The position numbers and the translations under genes are program-made. From Brachymonas denitrificans (GTDB lineage: Bacteria; Pseudomonadota; Gammaproteobacteria; Burkholderiales; Burkholderiaceae_C), in contig NZ_CAJQUA010000001.1 of NCBI RefSeq assembly GCF_907163135.1, positions 387,001-451,000 of the forward strand: DNA of 64,000 nt. The letters run 5' to 3'. The notes below the pieces were generated by a model. It was not told the origin of the DNA. It was given only the letters and a program-made list of their open reading frames with translations, and made no database searches. Below are positions 7,898 through 14,441 of the stretch, in pieces. The first letter of the stretch is position 1, and each line of letters opens with the position of its first letter.

Positions 7898-8434
7898 ATG
7901 AACACACGCCGCCATGTTTTGTTGACCATGCTTGCGGGCTCGGCCGTCCTCGCGGGCTGCGCCGGGCCGCAGGTCAGCGACTACGCCCAGCAGCGCCCCG
8001 CGCTGCAGCTCGATCGCTATTTCAATGGCCGCATCCGTGCCCACGGCATTTTCCAGAAGCGCGGCGGCGAGGTGGTACGCCGCTTCACCGTGGTCATGGA
8101 CTGCCATTGGGAGGGCAACCAGGGCGTGCTGGACGAAGCCTTCAGCTATTCCGACGGCAGCACCTCCCGCCGCGTCTGGCGCCTGACCAAGCACGAGGGC
8201 GGGCGCTACACCGGGCGCGCCGACGACGTGGTGGGCGAGGCCGCGGGGCAGGAGTCCGGCAACGCCTTCCGCTGGAACTACACCCTGCGCCTGCCGGTGG
8301 ACGGCAAGGAGTACGAGGTGCAGTTCGACGACTGGATGTTCCTGGTCGATGAGCGCGTGATGCTCAACCGCGCCACCATGAGCAAGTTCGGCATCACGCT
8401 GGGCGAAGTGCTGCTGTCCTTCACCAAGGAATGA
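7898..8434 (+). CDS. DUF3833 lipoprotein
   Basis: This 178-residue protein has a lipoprotein signal (hydrophobic core then VLAGCAG), so it should be anchored in a membrane by its Cys. The mature part begins VSDYAQQRPALQLDRYFNGRIRAHGIFQKRGGEVVRRFTV and contains GRYTGRADDVVGEAAGQ, features of DUF3833. It probably has a beta-barrel, lipocalin-like fold. Its role is unknown. It travels with the MFS permease, the SDR and the CFA-like methyltransferase in similar clusters, which points to lipid remodelling at the envelope. Spacing to both neighbours is 4 bp. Confidence 0.85.
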   Translation: MNTRRHVLLTMLAGSAVLAGCAGPQVSDYAQQRPALQLDRYFNGRIRAHGIFQKRGGEVVRRFTVVMDCHWEGNQGVLDEAFSYSDGSTSRRVWRLTKHEGGRYTGRADDVVGEAAGQESGNAFRWNYTLRLPVDGKEYEVQFDDWMFLVDERVMLNRATMSKFGITLGEVLLSFTKE

Positions 8435-8438
8435 GCCC

Positions 8439-9221
8439 ATGCCTCTGAACCCCCGCATCACCGACTGGCACGGCAAGCGCGTATGGCTGGTGGGCGCGTC
8501 CACCGGCATTGGGCGTGCCGTGGCCGCGCTGCTGCACGCACGCGGGGCGCAGGTGTGCGTGTCGGCGCGTCAGCAGGGCCTGCTGGACGCCTTCGTGCGC
8601 GAGCACCCCGGCAGCCAGGCGCTGGCGCTGGACGTGACCGACGCCCAGGCCACGGCCAGCGCTGCGCAGCAGCTGCTGCAGGGCGGGCCGCTGGATCTGG
8701 TTCTTTATTGCGCCGGCTACTACCGCCCCATGGCGGCCGACGCGCTGGACTTGCCCGAGCTGCTGCAGCACCAGCGCGTGAACGTCGCTGGCGCGCTGCA
8801 TGTGCTGGCGGCCGTGGTGCCCGCGCTCTTGCAGGCCGCCAGCGCCGGGCGCGCGCCGCACCTGAGCCTGGTGGCCAGCGTGGCCGGCTGGCGCGGCCTG
8901 CCGCAAAGCCTGGCCTATGGGCCCACCAAGGCGGCGCTGATCAACCTGGCGGAAAACCTGTTTCTCGACCTGCGCCCCAAGGGCGTGGGCGTGAGCCTGG
9001 TCAACCCCGGCTTTGTCGATACGCCGCTCACGGCACAAAACCAGTTCACCATGCCGTCCCTCATCACACCCGAACAGGCGGCGCTGGCCATCGTGCGCGG
9101 CTGGGAGCGGGGGGTGTTTGAATCGCATTTCCCCAAGCGCTTCACGGGCGTGCTCCGCCTGATGCGCTGCCTGCCGTACCGCTGGTATTTCCCGCTGGTG
9201 CACCGCTTCACCGGCCTTTGA
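8439..9221 (+). CDS. Short-chain dehydrogenase/reductase
   Basis: This 260-residue SDR has the cofactor loop VGASTGIGRAV, the structural NVAGA segment, a catalytic Ser in LVASVAGWRG, and Tyr-x3-Lys in AYGPTKAAL. It has the LVNPGFVDTPLT loop that follows the active site in SDRs. It would oxidise or reduce an alcohol/ketone with NAD(P)H. The substrate is unknown, but position in the operon suggests an acyl-chain intermediate. The C-terminal 40 residues are rich in aromatic and basic residues and may touch the membrane. Four bases separate it from the NTF2-like gene. Confidence 0.87.
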   Translation: MPLNPRITDWHGKRVWLVGASTGIGRAVAALLHARGAQVCVSARQQGLLDAFVREHPGSQALALDVTDAQATASAAQQLLQGGPLDLVLYCAGYYRPMAADALDLPELLQHQRVNVAGALHVLAAVVPALLQAASAGRAPHLSLVASVAGWRGLPQSLAYGPTKAALINLAENLFLDLRPKGVGVSLVNPGFVDTPLTAQNQFTMPSLITPEQAALAIVRGWERGVFESHFPKRFTGVLRLMRCLPYRWYFPLVHRFTGL

Positions 9222-9224
9222 CCC

Positions 9225-9704
9225 ATGCAAACCTCTCCCGCCGCTTCGTGCCCCGACACCCCCGCCGCCGTGCAAAGACTGATTGCGCTGTACGAGCAGC
9301 TTAGCCCCGCGCACCTGGCGCGGCTGGGCGACTACTACGCGCCCGACGCGCAGTTCAAAGACCCCTTCAACTACGTGCGCGGCGTACCCGCCATTGCGCA
9401 GGTGTTTGCGCACATGTTTGACACGCTGGAGCAGCCGCGTTTCGTCGTCACGCAGCACCTCGTGCAGGGCAAGCAGGCGTTTCTGGCCTGGGAATTTCAC
9501 TTTCGCATGCGGCGCTGGCGGCCTCAGGTGGCGCAATGCATCCGCGGCGCCACCCTGGTGCGCTTTGACACCCAGGGACGCGTAACGCTGCACCGCGACT
9601 ATTGGGATGCCGCCGAAGAGCTGTACGAAAAACTGCCACTGCTCGGCACTCTGATGCGCTGGCTGCGCAAGGCAGCTTCCGCCACCCACAAGGCCGCACC
9701 ATGA
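9225..9704 (+). CDS. NTF2/SnoaL-like small protein
   Basis: This 159-residue protein has the cone-shaped NTF2-like fold signature: RLIALYEQLSPAHLARLGDYYAPDAQFKDPFN, then an internal helix (VFAHMFDTLEQPRFVV), WEFHFRM, and the last strand TLVRFDTQGRVTLHRDYWD. Such proteins bind or isomerise small hydrophobic ligands, or are non-enzymatic. This one sits between the SDR and the GST of the light operon, and near relatives occur beside SDRs there. No catalytic residues can be assigned. The stop overlaps the GST start by 4 bp, showing coupled translation. Confidence 0.8.
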   Translation: MQTSPAASCPDTPAAVQRLIALYEQLSPAHLARLGDYYAPDAQFKDPFNYVRGVPAIAQVFAHMFDTLEQPRFVVTQHLVQGKQAFLAWEFHFRMRRWRPQVAQCIRGATLVRFDTQGRVTLHRDYWDAAEELYEKLPLLGTLMRWLRKAASATHKAAP

Positions 9705-10390
9705 TCACCGTTCACCATCTTGAAATGTCGCGCTCCCAGCGCATCCTCTGGCTGCTGGAGGAGCTGGGCGTGCCCTATGACATCCGCCTCTACCGGCGCG
9801 ACCCGGCAAGCCGGTTGGCGCCTGTCGAACTCAAGCGTATCCACCCCCTGGGCAAATCGCCCGTGGTGACCGATGGCGACACCGTGGTGGCCGAGTCCGG
9901 CGCCATCATCGAATACTTGGCCGAGCGCTTTGGCGCCCAGGCGCCGGCAGAGCTTGCCCACCTGGAGCCCGCGCGCGGCACAGCAGAGCATCGCCAGTGC
10001 CGCTTTTGGATGCACTACGCCGAGGGCTCGCTGATGAACTGGCTGGTGATGAAGCTGGTGTTCGACTCCATTCCGCGCCAGCCCATGCCGTTCTTGGTGC
10101 GGCCCGTGGCCCGCGCCCTGTGTGCCAAGGTGCAGCAAAAGCTCATCACGCCGAACGTGCAGACCGCGCTGGCCTTCATGGAGGCGCACCTGGCGCAGCA
10201 CCCCTGGTTTGCGGGCGAGCACCTCACCATGGCGGACTTTCAGATGAGCTTTGCCGTGGAGGCAGCCCTGGCCCGGGGCGGCAACGAAGCGGCTTGGCCG
10301 CATCTGGCCGCCTACCGCCAGCGCCTGCAGGCACGGCCTGCCTACCAGCGTGCGCTGCAAAAGGGCGGGCCGGTGTTGATGTCCTCGTGA
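9701..10390 (+). CDS. Glutathione S-transferase
   Basis: This 229-residue protein starts with a thioredoxin-like glutathione-binding domain (VHHLEMSRSQRILWLLEELG, then NP-like loop KSPVVTDGDTVVAESGAIIEYLAERF). The all-helical C-terminal domain follows (HPWFAGEHLTMADFQMSF). The Ser in EMSRSQR takes the place of the usual N-terminal catalytic Ser/Tyr. It conjugates or reduces with glutathione, plausibly lipid peroxides or electrophiles formed in light. The start ATG overlaps the preceding stop, and the photolyase start follows 7 bp after its stop. The family is clear; the substrate is not. Confidence 0.87.
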   Translation: MITVHHLEMSRSQRILWLLEELGVPYDIRLYRRDPASRLAPVELKRIHPLGKSPVVTDGDTVVAESGAIIEYLAERFGAQAPAELAHLEPARGTAEHRQCRFWMHYAEGSLMNWLVMKLVFDSIPRQPMPFLVRPVARALCAKVQQKLITPNVQTALAFMEAHLAQHPWFAGEHLTMADFQMSFAVEAALARGGNEAAWPHLAAYRQRLQARPAYQRALQKGGPVLMSS

Positions 10391-10397
10391 ACGGACC

Positions 10398-11891
10398 ATG
10401 ACGATAAAAAAAATACCTGCGGGCAGCAACGGCGTGGCGGCTACGGCCCCCAGCGCCTTGGTGTGGCTGCGCCGCGACCTGCGTTGCCACGACCACGCCG
10501 CGCTCTACCACGCGCTGCGCCGCCATGAGCGCGTGTACTGCGCCTTCGTGTTCGACACCGACATCCTGGATGCGCTGCCCACGCGCTGCGACCGGCGCGT
10601 GGAGTTCATCCACGCCAGCGTGCTGGAGCTGCACGACGGCCTGCAGCAGCTGGCCGCACGCAGCGGCGCGCCCGGCGGCGGGCTCATCGTGCGCCACGGC
10701 CCGTCGCTGACGTGCATCGTGCAACTGGCGCAGGCGCTGGGCGTGCAGGAGGTGCTGGCCAACCGCGACTACGAGCCCCAGGCCCTGGAACGTGACCAGC
10801 GCGTGGCCCAGGCCTTGGGCGAGTTGGGCATCGCTTTTAGCGACTACAAAGACCAGGTGCTGCTGGAGCGTGACGAGGTGCTGACCCAACAGGGCCGGCC
10901 CTACAGCGTGTTTACCCCCTACAAGCGCGCCTGGCTGCAGCGGCTGGATGCCTTCCAGCTCAAACCCTACCCGGTGGCGCGCTACGCACGACATCTGGCG
11001 CCGCCACCTGCCGGCGAGCGCCTGCCCACGCTGGCAGACCTGGGCTTTGTCCCCACCAACCTGCACGCGCTGCCTCTACCCACCGGGATGCGCGGTGCGC
11101 AGCAGCTGCTGCACGACTTTGCGCCACGCATGGCGGCGTATCACGAGGCGCGCGACTACCCCGGGCGCAAGGGCGTGTCCTACCTGTCGGTGCACCTGCG
11201 CTTCGGCACCGTGTCCATCCGTCAGCTGGCGGCGCTGGCGGCGCAGCAGGCATGCGAAGGCAGCGCGGGCGCGCAGACCTGGCTGTCCGAGCTGGCCTGG
11301 CGCGACTTTTATTTCATGATCCTGTGGCATCACCCGCAGGTGGTCACGCAGTCCTTCAAGCCCGAATACGACCGCGTGCAGTGGGACGAGGCCCCTGAAC
11401 TGTGGCAGGCCTGGTGCGAGGCACGCACCGGCTACCCGCTGGTCGATGCCGCCATGCGCCAATTGCTACACACCGGCTACATGCACAACCGCCTGCGCAT
11501 GGTGGTGGCGAGCTTTCTGACCAAGGATCTGGGCATTGACTGGCGCCGCGGCGAGCGCTTTTTTGCCCAGCACCTGAACGACTACGACCTGGCCGCCAAC
11601 AACGGCGGCTGGCAGTGGGCCGCGTCTACCGGTTGCGACGCGCAGCCCTACTTCCGCATCTTCAACCCCATCACGCAGTCCGAACGCTTCGATCCGGACG
11701 GGCAGTTCATCCGCCGCTACCTGCCCGAACTGGCCCGAGTGCCGGATGCGCACATCCACTTTCCCGCCGCCATGAAGCCGGTCGAACTCGCGGCCTGCGG
11801 TCTGCGGCTGGGGGTGGACTACCCGCAGCCTGTCGTCGATCACGCCAGGGCACGCGAGCGCACACTGATGCGTTTTTCGCCTATTTCATAA
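10398..11891 (+). CDS. phrB: Deoxyribodipyrimidine photolyase, class I
   Basis: This CPD photolyase of 497 residues splits UV-made pyrimidine dimers with blue light, using FAD and an antenna pigment. The N-terminal antenna domain starts LVWLRRDLRCHDHAALYHA. The FAD domain has LSVHLRFGTVSIRQL, LSELAWRDFYF, GYPLVDAAMRQLLHTGYMHNRLRMV, and the class I signature DYDLAANNGGWQWAASTGCDAQPYFRIFNP, including the Asn that faces flavin N5. Length and C-terminus are normal, so the gene is intact although mobile-element debris begins 27 bp downstream. It is the last gene of the rightward light operon. A first codon run rich in Lys/Ile (AAA-type codons) is unlike the rest. Confidence 0.95.
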   Translation: MTIKKIPAGSNGVAATAPSALVWLRRDLRCHDHAALYHALRRHERVYCAFVFDTDILDALPTRCDRRVEFIHASVLELHDGLQQLAARSGAPGGGLIVRHGPSLTCIVQLAQALGVQEVLANRDYEPQALERDQRVAQALGELGIAFSDYKDQVLLERDEVLTQQGRPYSVFTPYKRAWLQRLDAFQLKPYPVARYARHLAPPPAGERLPTLADLGFVPTNLHALPLPTGMRGAQQLLHDFAPRMAAYHEARDYPGRKGVSYLSVHLRFGTVSIRQLAALAAQQACEGSAGAQTWLSELAWRDFYFMILWHHPQVVTQSFKPEYDRVQWDEAPELWQAWCEARTGYPLVDAAMRQLLHTGYMHNRLRMVVASFLTKDLGIDWRRGERFFAQHLNDYDLAANNGGWQWAASTGCDAQPYFRIFNPITQSERFDPDGQFIRRYLPELARVPDAHIHFPAAMKPVELAACGLRLGVDYPQPVVDHARARERTLMRFSPIS

Positions 11892-11918
11892 AGTGAAGTT
11901 TCATGAGGGCTCAGAACT

Positions 11919-12131
11919 ATGGAATTACGTCACCTCCGTTACTTCTTAGCCGTTGCTGAAGAACTCCACTTCGCCCGTGAGGTAGAACGGTTGCACATTG
12001 ATCAGTCACCTCTGTCCCGCGCTATCAAAGAGCTGGAGGAGGAACTGGGAGCGAGCCTGTTTGTTCGCACCACCCGTAGCACTCAGTTAACCCGTGCTGG
12101 GCGGCCTTTTCAGCCTGAATTACCGCCATAA
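11919..12131 (+). pseudogene. Truncated LysR-type regulator (head only; Tn4371-type ICE traR-like)
   Basis: The first 62 or so codons encode a normal LysR winged-helix N-terminus ([48 protein letters not shown]). The frame then runs into unrelated sequence and stops at 12131; a full LysR protein is about 300 residues. The wording is that of the LysR regulator found just before traG in Tn4371-family conjugative elements. The DNA-binding domain alone might be made, but the effector domain is missing. The break lies near 12,100. Confidence 0.75.
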
Positions 12132-12236
12132 CGGCCTTTGACCGGCCTGCGTCTGCCGGTTCGCATCATCGTCAACCGCGATTTGGTGCTGCGGCCGTAC
12201 CAGCCGCTGTTCTTCAACAGTGGAGCGATGCGATGA
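12132..12236 (+). pseudogene. trbI: 3' remnant of conjugation gene trbI
   Basis: Reading the frame that ends at the TGA at 12234-12236 gives a 34-codon open tail containing LPVRIIVNRDLVLRPYQPLF. That is the conserved C-terminus of TrbI, a component of the type IV conjugation channel. A stop codon lies just upstream at 12129, so only the tail survives. Its stop overlaps the start of the DUF2274 gene by ATGA, exactly the junction seen in intact trb operons. Together with the LysR head this indicates one large internal deletion. Confidence 0.7.
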
Positions 12237-12478
12237 GTACGACCAAGAAACTGCGGCTGGGGCCGCTGCCCAAGACCGAGAGCGTCAAGCTGACCTTTGC
12301 TTGTCCGGCCAGCTTGAAGGCCGACCTCGACCGATACGCCGCGCTGCACGCGCAGGCGTATGGCAAGGTTGTAGATGCCGAGAAGTTGATCCCGCACATG
12401 CTGGAGGTGTTCATGGCCGGGGATCGGGGATTCAGGAAAGGAACAACAGCCAAAGTTGCCGTGCAAAAACAGCCTTGA
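12233..12478 (+). CDS. DUF2274 protein of trb-type conjugative elements
   Basis: This 81-residue protein (starts MSTTKKLRLGPLPKTESVKLTFACP, followed by LKADLDRYAALHAQAYGK) belongs to DUF2274, the small gene that closes the trbB-to-trbI operon in Tn4371-family elements. It appears complete but has lost all its operon partners except the tail of trbI, which overlaps its start. No activity is known. It is probably a decaying passenger, and expression would depend on read-through. A strong hairpin 20 bp after the stop was probably the operon terminator. Confidence 0.8.
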   Translation: MSTTKKLRLGPLPKTESVKLTFACPASLKADLDRYAALHAQAYGKVVDAEKLIPHMLEVFMAGDRGFRKGTTAKVAVQKQP

Positions 12479-12497
12479 CGATCTTGACATCACTCCA

Positions 12498-12530
12498 ACG
12501 ACAAAGCGCAGCCACAGGCTGCGTTTTGTC
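12498..12530. terminator. Hairpin closing the trb remnant
   Basis: A 15-bp stem (CGACAAAGCGCAGCC with GGCTGCGTTTTGTCG, one G-T pair) surrounds a 3-base ACA loop. There is no long T-run, but the stem is strong enough for termination in either direction. It ends the surviving piece of conjugation operon. Confidence 0.6.
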
Positions 12531-12818
12531 GTTCTGGTAGTCGTGCAGTTGGGCTAATATGGATAGACAAGTCGGCCTGCTGTTGGGGAACGCACCCGAT
12601 GCAACGCGCCCCGGCTTTCTTTCTCGTCGGTCTTATGTGGCACCTAGCCCACAACGCCGCAGTCACTTCAAGCGGCCCAAAACAGAGATAACCTAGCGTC
12701 CTGTATAGAGTTTCAAGCCGTGGGCGATTTGCACACGGAGCTTGACACCAGCAATTTTTTATGCCCGATTGGGAAAAGGCCCTGCAGGTGCCGCAGTGTT
12801 CTACTGCGGCAATGAGCG
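12531..12818. other. Gene-free junction between ICE scar and chromosomal genes
   Basis: No supportable coding sequence, RNA gene or insertion-sequence end was seen here. Base composition is more balanced than the flanks. The only clear structure is a perfect 9-bp inverted repeat, TGCCGCAGT / ACTGCGGCA (12789-12811), with a 5-base loop. It probably includes the end of the former element, but no attachment-site repeat could be identified. Confidence 0.4.
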
Positions 12819-12851
12819 GTGACAACATTACATTTAATGAATTAATATAAT
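12819..12851 (+). promoter_or_regulatory. AT-rich promoter for the orphan gamma/epsilon pair
   Basis: A perfect TATAAT (12846-12851) sits in a strikingly AT-rich stretch in otherwise GC-rich DNA, 70 bp before the gamma start. A -35 box is weak: CAACAT is at the right distance (17 bp), while GTGACA (12819-12824) is 21 bp away. It would give the pair its own transcription. Confidence 0.45.
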
Positions 12852-12921
12852 GAGGTGGCGCCGCCGGTACGCGACTGCCAGATCAGGCACAACGCCGGGC
12901 AATGGGTGCAGAATAGAAGCA

Positions 12922-13833
12922 ATGCAGTTGACCAATACCCGCGATATCCGTGCGCAGATTGCCAATATCAGCAAGACGCGCAAGATCACCAGTGCCATGC
13001 AGCAAATCTCCTTTGCCAAGCTGGCGCAGGCGCGCAAGCGGGCCGAGGCAATCAGGCCCTATGGCCGCATTCTGCGCGGCATGATGGCGCGCCTGGTGCG
13101 CGTGGATCAGGATTACCAGCCGGCGCTGATGGCCCGGCGCGTGCCGGCGCACCGCATCGGCGTGATCGTGGTCACTACCGACAAGGGGCTGTGCGGCCCG
13201 CTCAACACCCGCCTGCTGCAGCAGGTGGTGGCGCAGCTGTCGTCCTGGGAACAGGCGCGGCGCGATGTGTCGCTGACTGTGGTGGGGCTGCGCGGCTTCT
13301 CCACCCTGAGCCGTGCCGGCTTCAAGGTGGTGGCGCACGTGCCCTGCGGCTGCGAGTTCCAGCATTCCGAGGAACTGCTGGGTACCATGTCGGTGCCGAT
13401 CATGCAGTTCCTGAAAGGCGAGATCGACGAGTTGTACGTGGCCACCAACCGTTTTGTCAACACGCTCAACTACGAACCTGTGGTGTCGCGCTTCCTGCCG
13501 CTGGACGACCAGTTGGTGGGCGTGCCCGAATACCTGCAGCCGGCCATCGGGCATGCTTCCTACGCCCCGGTGGATTATGTGTACGAGCCTGGCGAGCCGG
13601 AGGCGGTGGATGCCTTGCTGCGGCGTTATGTTGAAACCATCATTTACCAGGCGGTGGCGGAAAACGCCGCATGCGAGCAGGCCGCCCGCATGACGGCGAT
13701 GAAGTCTGCCACCGAGAACGCGGACCGTCGCGTGGAGGAACTGACCCTGCAGTACCACAAGGCACGGCAGGAAGCGATCACGCGCGAACTGATCGAAATC
13801 GTGGCAGGAGCGGCGGCAATCGATGGACGATAG
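12922..13833 (+). CDS. atpG: F1-ATPase gamma subunit, orphan copy
   Basis: This 303-residue protein has a complete gamma subunit, the rotating central stalk of F-type ATP synthase. The N-terminal coiled-coil helix reads IRAQIANISKTRKITSAMQQISFAKLAQARKRA. The middle Rossmann-like part has VVTTDKGLCGPLNT (Pro where most have Gly). The C-terminal helix LTLQYHKARQEAITRELIEIVAGAAAI matches the conserved gamma end. A CGC pair (residues 142-144) occurs in a loop near the region where chloroplast gamma carries its regulatory cysteines; any meaning is speculative. No alpha, beta or Fo genes are adjacent: mobile debris lies upstream and epsilon downstream. The ATG at 12922 is preferred over an in-frame ATG at 12850, because gamma proteins begin just before the IRAQI helix. 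Confidence 0.9.
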   Translation: MQLTNTRDIRAQIANISKTRKITSAMQQISFAKLAQARKRAEAIRPYGRILRGMMARLVRVDQDYQPALMARRVPAHRIGVIVVTTDKGLCGPLNTRLLQQVVAQLSSWEQARRDVSLTVVGLRGFSTLSRAGFKVVAHVPCGCEFQHSEELLGTMSVPIMQFLKGEIDELYVATNRFVNTLNYEPVVSRFLPLDDQLVGVPEYLQPAIGHASYAPVDYVYEPGEPEAVDALLRRYVETIIYQAVAENAACEQAARMTAMKSATENADRRVEELTLQYHKARQEAITRELIEIVAGAAAIDGR

Positions 13834-14365
13834 GATGATCACCCCCCAGGCAGCCCCCAAGGGCGTATCCGGTTTGCCGGCTTCCGGTGCACGGGCGGAG
13901 CGTGCCAATATCGGCAGCTTCCATCCCGGCGGGCGCGAGGCGCTGCCGCAGAAGCTGCACTTGCAGGTCAGCACCGTCAACGCCTTGCTGTTCGACGGCG
14001 ACGTGCAGGAAGTGACGCTGCCCGGAGAGGCTGGCAGCCTGGGCGTGCTGCCGGGCCACGATCCGATGCTGCTGCTGTTGCGCTCCGGCCCGCTGGTCTA
14101 CCGCGACCAGCGCCATGGCGAGGGGCAATCGGTGTACGTGATCGGCGGTCTGGCGGAGGTGGGGCCGGGCTATGTGCGCGTGCTGGCGGACCACGCCGTA
14201 CACTCCGACGATGCCGATGCGCGCCGCCGTGCGGAAGCCATGCACCGGGCCGAGGCAGAACGTCCGGCCGAACCGCGGGCGGCCGATTTCGCCGGTATCA
14301 AGGCCGCGCTGGATGCCGAACTGTTGCGCTTTTTCCAGTTGGTGCTTTTCGGCAGAGACAAGTAA
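13823..14365 (+). CDS. atpC: F1-ATPase epsilon subunit, orphan copy with N-terminal extension
   Basis: This 180-residue protein carries an ordinary epsilon subunit from about residue 42: the beta-sandwich LHLQVSTVNALLFDGDVQEVTLPGEAGSLGVLPGHDPML, then VYVIGGLAEVGPGYVRVLADHAV, and the C-terminal helical hairpin. Epsilon links gamma to the c-ring and can brake ATP hydrolysis. The first 40 or so residues (MDDRMITPQAAPKGV onward, Ala/Gly/Pro-rich) are absent from normal epsilon proteins of about 140 residues. The start overlaps the gamma stop by 11 bp; a second ATG at 13835, 1 bp after that stop, would shorten it by 4. No beta gene lies between the two, unlike the usual A-G-D-C order. Confidence 0.88.
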   Translation: MDDRMITPQAAPKGVSGLPASGARAERANIGSFHPGGREALPQKLHLQVSTVNALLFDGDVQEVTLPGEAGSLGVLPGHDPMLLLLRSGPLVYRDQRHGEGQSVYVIGGLAEVGPGYVRVLADHAVHSDDADARRRAEAMHRAEAERPAEPRAADFAGIKAALDAELLRFFQLVLFGRDK

Positions 14366-14441
14366 ATTCCTGATCAGGATTTATGCGCCGTTACGGCTTG
14401 TCGTGCATGTATTCGCAGACACGGGCTGCCGGCGATCCCGT

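Noticed and set aside
11884-11904. Two TTTCAT copies 15 bp apart at the end of the photolyase gene as an attachment site of the former element
   Set aside because: Similar to the TTTTTCAT target of Tn4371-type elements, but too short. No matching copy or integrase was found at the other side.
12531-12818. A small coding gene or RNA in the junction region
   Set aside because: Open frames there are short, lack ribosome sites and resemble nothing; only a short inverted repeat is visible.
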